Positions 61,596 through 64,000 of a DNA stretch of 64,000 bases are shown piece by piece. The notes under the pieces were generated by a model. It did no database searches. It saw nothing but the letters and a program-made list of their open reading frames with translations, and was not told where the DNA came from. Source of the stretch: Saccharopolyspora erythraea. GTDB lineage: Bacteria; Actinomycetota; Actinomycetes; Mycobacteriales; Pseudonocardiaceae. The stretch spans positions 4,898,001 through 4,962,000 of the forward strand of contig NZ_CP054839.1 of assembly GCF_018141105.1 (NCBI RefSeq), in the 5' to 3' direction. The position numbers and the translations under genes are program-made. Each line of letters begins with the position of its first letter. Position 1 is the stretch's first letter.

Positions 61596-63851
61596 TCAGA
61601 GCGGGATGAAGCCCTCGACGGTCGTGCCCTCGTTCGGCGCCGACCGAACCGTGACGGTGCCGCCCACCGCGGTGGCCCGGTCGGCGAGGTTGTGCAGTCC
61701 GCGCCCGGCGCCCTCGCTGCGAGCGGGGTCGAAGCCGGGGCCGTCGTCGGTCACGGTGAAGGCGAGCCCCAGGTACTCGTTGCGGACCTTCACCCGCACG
61801 GTCGCCTCCGGCGCGTGCTTGAAGGCGTTGTTGACCGCTTCCAGGCACGTGAAGTAGACGGCGGTCTCGACGGCCAGCGGGAAGCGCCGCTCTCCGACGG
61901 ACTCGTCGATGTCGATCACGACGTCGGCCCCGGCCTCGGCGAGCTCGGCGCTCAGCGCGGGCAGCAGGCCGCGGTCGGCCAGCAGCACCGGGAAGACCCC
62001 GGCCGCCGTGCTGGCCAGCACCTTGCGGGTGCCGTTGACCTGGGCGATGACCTGCCCGAGCCGTTCCCTGGCCGACTCGGCGGCGCCGTGGGTGAGCTCG
62101 TGCTCGGCCAGCCCCATCGTCATCCGCAGCGCGACCAGGTGGTGCTGCGCGCCGTCGTGCAGGTTGCGCTCCAGGGTCCGCCGCTCGCTGTCCATGTCGG
62201 CGGTGGCGCGGCGGCGGGACGCGGCGATCTCCTCGGCGTGGCGCAGCGCGGTGTGCAGCTGGTGTTCGAGCTCGATGCCGAGCCTGCTGTTGTGCAGCAC
62301 CGGACCGAGCAGGCTGACCAGGTCGTCCAGCAGCCGGGAGCGCTCCTCGGGAACGTTGGTGACGCCGGTGCGGTCGACGGTGAGCACGCCGACCTCCTCG
62401 CCGCCGTAGTGCACCGGCAGCGTGACCGGCTCGGCCAGCTCGCCCGGCTCGTCAGGCCACTGGTAGTCGCGGTCTCCGAGCTCGGGCAGGCGCACGGTCA
62501 GCCTGCAGTAGGCCGCGCCGAGCCCGCGCGCGACGACCTTGGCCAGCTCGGAGAGGTCGGGGTGGTCGGTGGCGCCCGAGAGGTCGGCGACCTGCGTCAG
62601 CACCGCCGCCGGAGCGGGGCGGGTGCCGTAGATCAGCCGGTCCACCACGCGTTCGGCCACCGACCACACCGGGACGAAGGCCAGTGCCACCACCAGCACC
62701 GCCACCACCGCCGACAGCACGCTGCCCCACGTGCCGCCGAGCAGCGCGTCGAGCGTCGCCGACACCAGCACGTAGCCGGAGCCGATGGCCACCAGCACGA
62801 CCGTGAAGGCCAGGGCGTGGCTGAACAGCCGCTCGATGTCCCACGGCCGGGTCCGCGCGGCGGTGATGATGAGCGCGCAGGGCACCGCGGCGAAGACGAA
62901 CCGGACCGGCCAGAACACCACCGCGCTGGGCTCCTCGAACGGCTCGCCCGGTTTGCGCGCGGTGGGGTCGAACATGGTCAGGCCCGGCGCGCCCAGCAGC
63001 AGCAGCCACAGGCTCACCAGCGCGAGCACGGCGACGACGGCGACCGCGACCGTCAGCGTGGCGAACAGCAGCCGGGACTGCCTGCGTGCGTCCGGAGTGG
63101 TCCCGTGCCGCGCCTGCCGCCGCTGCGCCACCAGGCCGACCACCGGCACCAGGATCCCGAAGAACACCACGAAGCTCACGGTGTGCGGGTAGTCGGCGGT
63201 CGACAGCGCCAGCAGGCTGACCACCCCGGCGATGCTGACCCCGACCGCGATCCTGGACAGCCACGACGTCGGCCCGGCGCGGTCCCACCGCCCGGTCGGG
63301 AACAGCAGCAGGGCCAGCACGTAGGTGACGCCGCCGATGCCGTGCAGCAGCAGCACGTGCCACCAGCCGATGCTGATGCCGAACGCGGCCTGGACGACCT
63401 TGGGCGCCACGTGAGCCTGGAGGTTGAACGCGCCCGCCGAGCCCACCAGCGCCAGCACCAGCAGCCGCGTCGACCAGTTGCTGCGCCAGGACCACAGCAG
63501 CGCGCCCGCGACGACGAGGTTGAGGATGCTGAGCACGTAGTCCAGGACGGCCTGGCCGAGCGGTTCGCTCTGCGCCGAGGCGGTCACGAACCCCTGCGCC
63601 CACATCACCGGCCAGCGGGCGGCCGTGGGCGCCTGGGTGACGGCCCGCAACGCCCAGTTGAAATAGGGCCAGTAGTGGGCGGTGGCGGCGACGGCGCCGA
63701 TCATCAGCCACGCCATGGTGACCGCGGTGTAGGCGACCAGCGCGGTGTAGTAGACGCCGAAGACCGGCCGATGGCGCACCGCCGGTGCCCCGGCCTCGGC
63801 TCCCGCGGCGGCGGGACTGGGCGCCCCGGCCACCGGATCGCGCTCGTCCAT
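61596..63851 (-). CDS. Membrane sensor histidine kinase with GAF-like and HisKA_3 domains
   Basis: The 751-residue kinase has about ten hydrophobic segments in the first 420 residues, a GAF-like segment (about 430-545), the DHp motif LERNLHDGAQHHLV with His565, N-box EAVNNAFKHAP (671-681), and G-boxes DDGPGFDP and GAGRGLHNL. All catalytic parts are intact, unlike those of its two neighbours. It is the likely phosphate donor for the local LuxR regulator. It is convergent with the GTPase fusion. ATG at 63851 is used; 36 more bases are open. Confidence 0.92.
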   Translation of the reverse strand: MDERDPVAGAPSPAAAGAEAGAPAVRHRPVFGVYYTALVAYTAVTMAWLMIGAVAATAHYWPYFNWALRAVTQAPTAARWPVMWAQGFVTASAQSEPLGQAVLDYVLSILNLVVAGALLWSWRSNWSTRLLVLALVGSAGAFNLQAHVAPKVVQAAFGISIGWWHVLLLHGIGGVTYVLALLLFPTGRWDRAGPTSWLSRIAVGVSIAGVVSLLALSTADYPHTVSFVVFFGILVPVVGLVAQRRQARHGTTPDARRQSRLLFATLTVAVAVVAVLALVSLWLLLLGAPGLTMFDPTARKPGEPFEEPSAVVFWPVRFVFAAVPCALIITAARTRPWDIERLFSHALAFTVVLVAIGSGYVLVSATLDALLGGTWGSVLSAVVAVLVVALAFVPVWSVAERVVDRLIYGTRPAPAAVLTQVADLSGATDHPDLSELAKVVARGLGAAYCRLTVRLPELGDRDYQWPDEPGELAEPVTLPVHYGGEEVGVLTVDRTGVTNVPEERSRLLDDLVSLLGPVLHNSRLGIELEHQLHTALRHAEEIAASRRRATADMDSERRTLERNLHDGAQHHLVALRMTMGLAEHELTHGAAESARERLGQVIAQVNGTRKVLASTAAGVFPVLLADRGLLPALSAELAEAGADVVIDIDESVGERRFPLAVETAVYFTCLEAVNNAFKHAPEATVRVKVRNEYLGLAFTVTDDGPGFDPARSEGAGRGLHNLADRATAVGGTVTVRSAPNEGTTVEGFIPL

Positions 63852-63935
63852 CGAGTGTCCGGCCCCCCGCACTCGTCGCCCCGCCACGAGTGTCGACCCG
63901 CGGGCCGCCGATGTCGAGACAGCCGGGCCGCGGCC

Positions 63936-64000
63936 TCACGCCGCGGCTTGCAGCCCCGCGTTGTAGGCGAGCGTGCCGGTGGCGTGGCGCAGGCTGCGCG
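63936..64000 (-). CDS. C-terminal end of an unknown gene, cut by the window edge
   Basis: Reading leftward, an open frame ends at TGA (63938-63936) with the last residues LRHATGTLAYNAGLQAAA. Its stop is 84 bases before the sensor kinase start on the same strand, so the two may be one operon. The visible part is too short for assignment. Confidence 0.35.
   Translation of the reverse strand, partial: RSLRHATGTLAYNAGLQAAA

Overview
The window is chromosomal DNA from a very GC-rich actinomycete. Many genes start with GTG, third codon positions are strongly G/C, and several families are typical of Actinomycetota: an XRE/DUF397 pair, a DUF574-type SAM methyltransferase, FCD-type GntR and many SDR enzymes. 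Saccharopolyspora or another Pseudonocardiales member is my best guess from the overall look; nothing here proves the genus. I found no rRNA, tRNA, CRISPR array, intact insertion sequence or replication origin. About 60 protein genes are supported, in short operons on both strands.

Region 1 (1-9.2 kb): the end of a membrane-protein operon, an SDR enzyme, and a minus-strand operon that appears to be an alkylation-damage module. It encodes an ECF sigma factor, an O6-alkylguanine methyltransferase with a C-terminal Ada-type zinc domain, an unknown protein, and AlkB. An alpha/beta hydrolase, a GNAT acetyltransferase, an SDR and a glycerophosphodiesterase follow.

Region 2 (9.2-22.4 kb): a damaged arginase-like gene, an SGNH esterase, and a gluconate locus (gntP, a GntR regulator, gntK). 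Matching operators lie in front of both gluconate genes. Then come a TIM-barrel protein, a cupin, RecD2 helicase, an SDR/TetR divergent pair with a 22-bp palindrome, an RluA-type pseudouridine synthase, and an XRE/DUF397 pair.

Region 3 (22.4-30.3 kb): a cluster with a membrane-bound molybdopterin oxidoreductase, an NAD-dependent epimerase, a two-component system, a polytopic membrane protein, a family-2 glycosyltransferase, a TIGR04282/DUF2064 nucleotidyltransferase-like protein and a methyltransferase. The last three overlap by ATGA. The set looks like a cell-envelope or small-glycoside pathway under its own regulator.

Region 4 (30.4-53.4 kb): mixed metabolism and repair. It includes a secreted PIG-L deacetylase with extra domains, a spermidine-synthase-like protein, an FAD oxidoreductase, a phage-like protein, PAP2 phosphatase and RecQ. 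NUDIX, an aminotransferase, an ankyrin protein, transketolase, HIT, a molybdopterin-domain protein, a secreted pyroglutamyl-peptidase-like protein, an isochorismatase-fold protein, an LLM flavoprotein and a hydrolase complete it.

Region 5 (53.5-64 kb) is the most unusual. It holds an Hsp70 ATPase domain fused through a membrane helix to a seven-repeat YVTN beta-propeller. Next are a protein with an intact kinase phospho-acceptor histidine but no recognisable ATP-binding half, and a LuxR-type response regulator overlapping it. Then comes a membrane pseudokinase fused to a dynamin-like GTPase, and finally a complete membrane sensor kinase. Related repeat sequences flank the pseudokinase-GTPase gene. 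I propose these genes form one signalling system that couples envelope sensing to a large GTPase.
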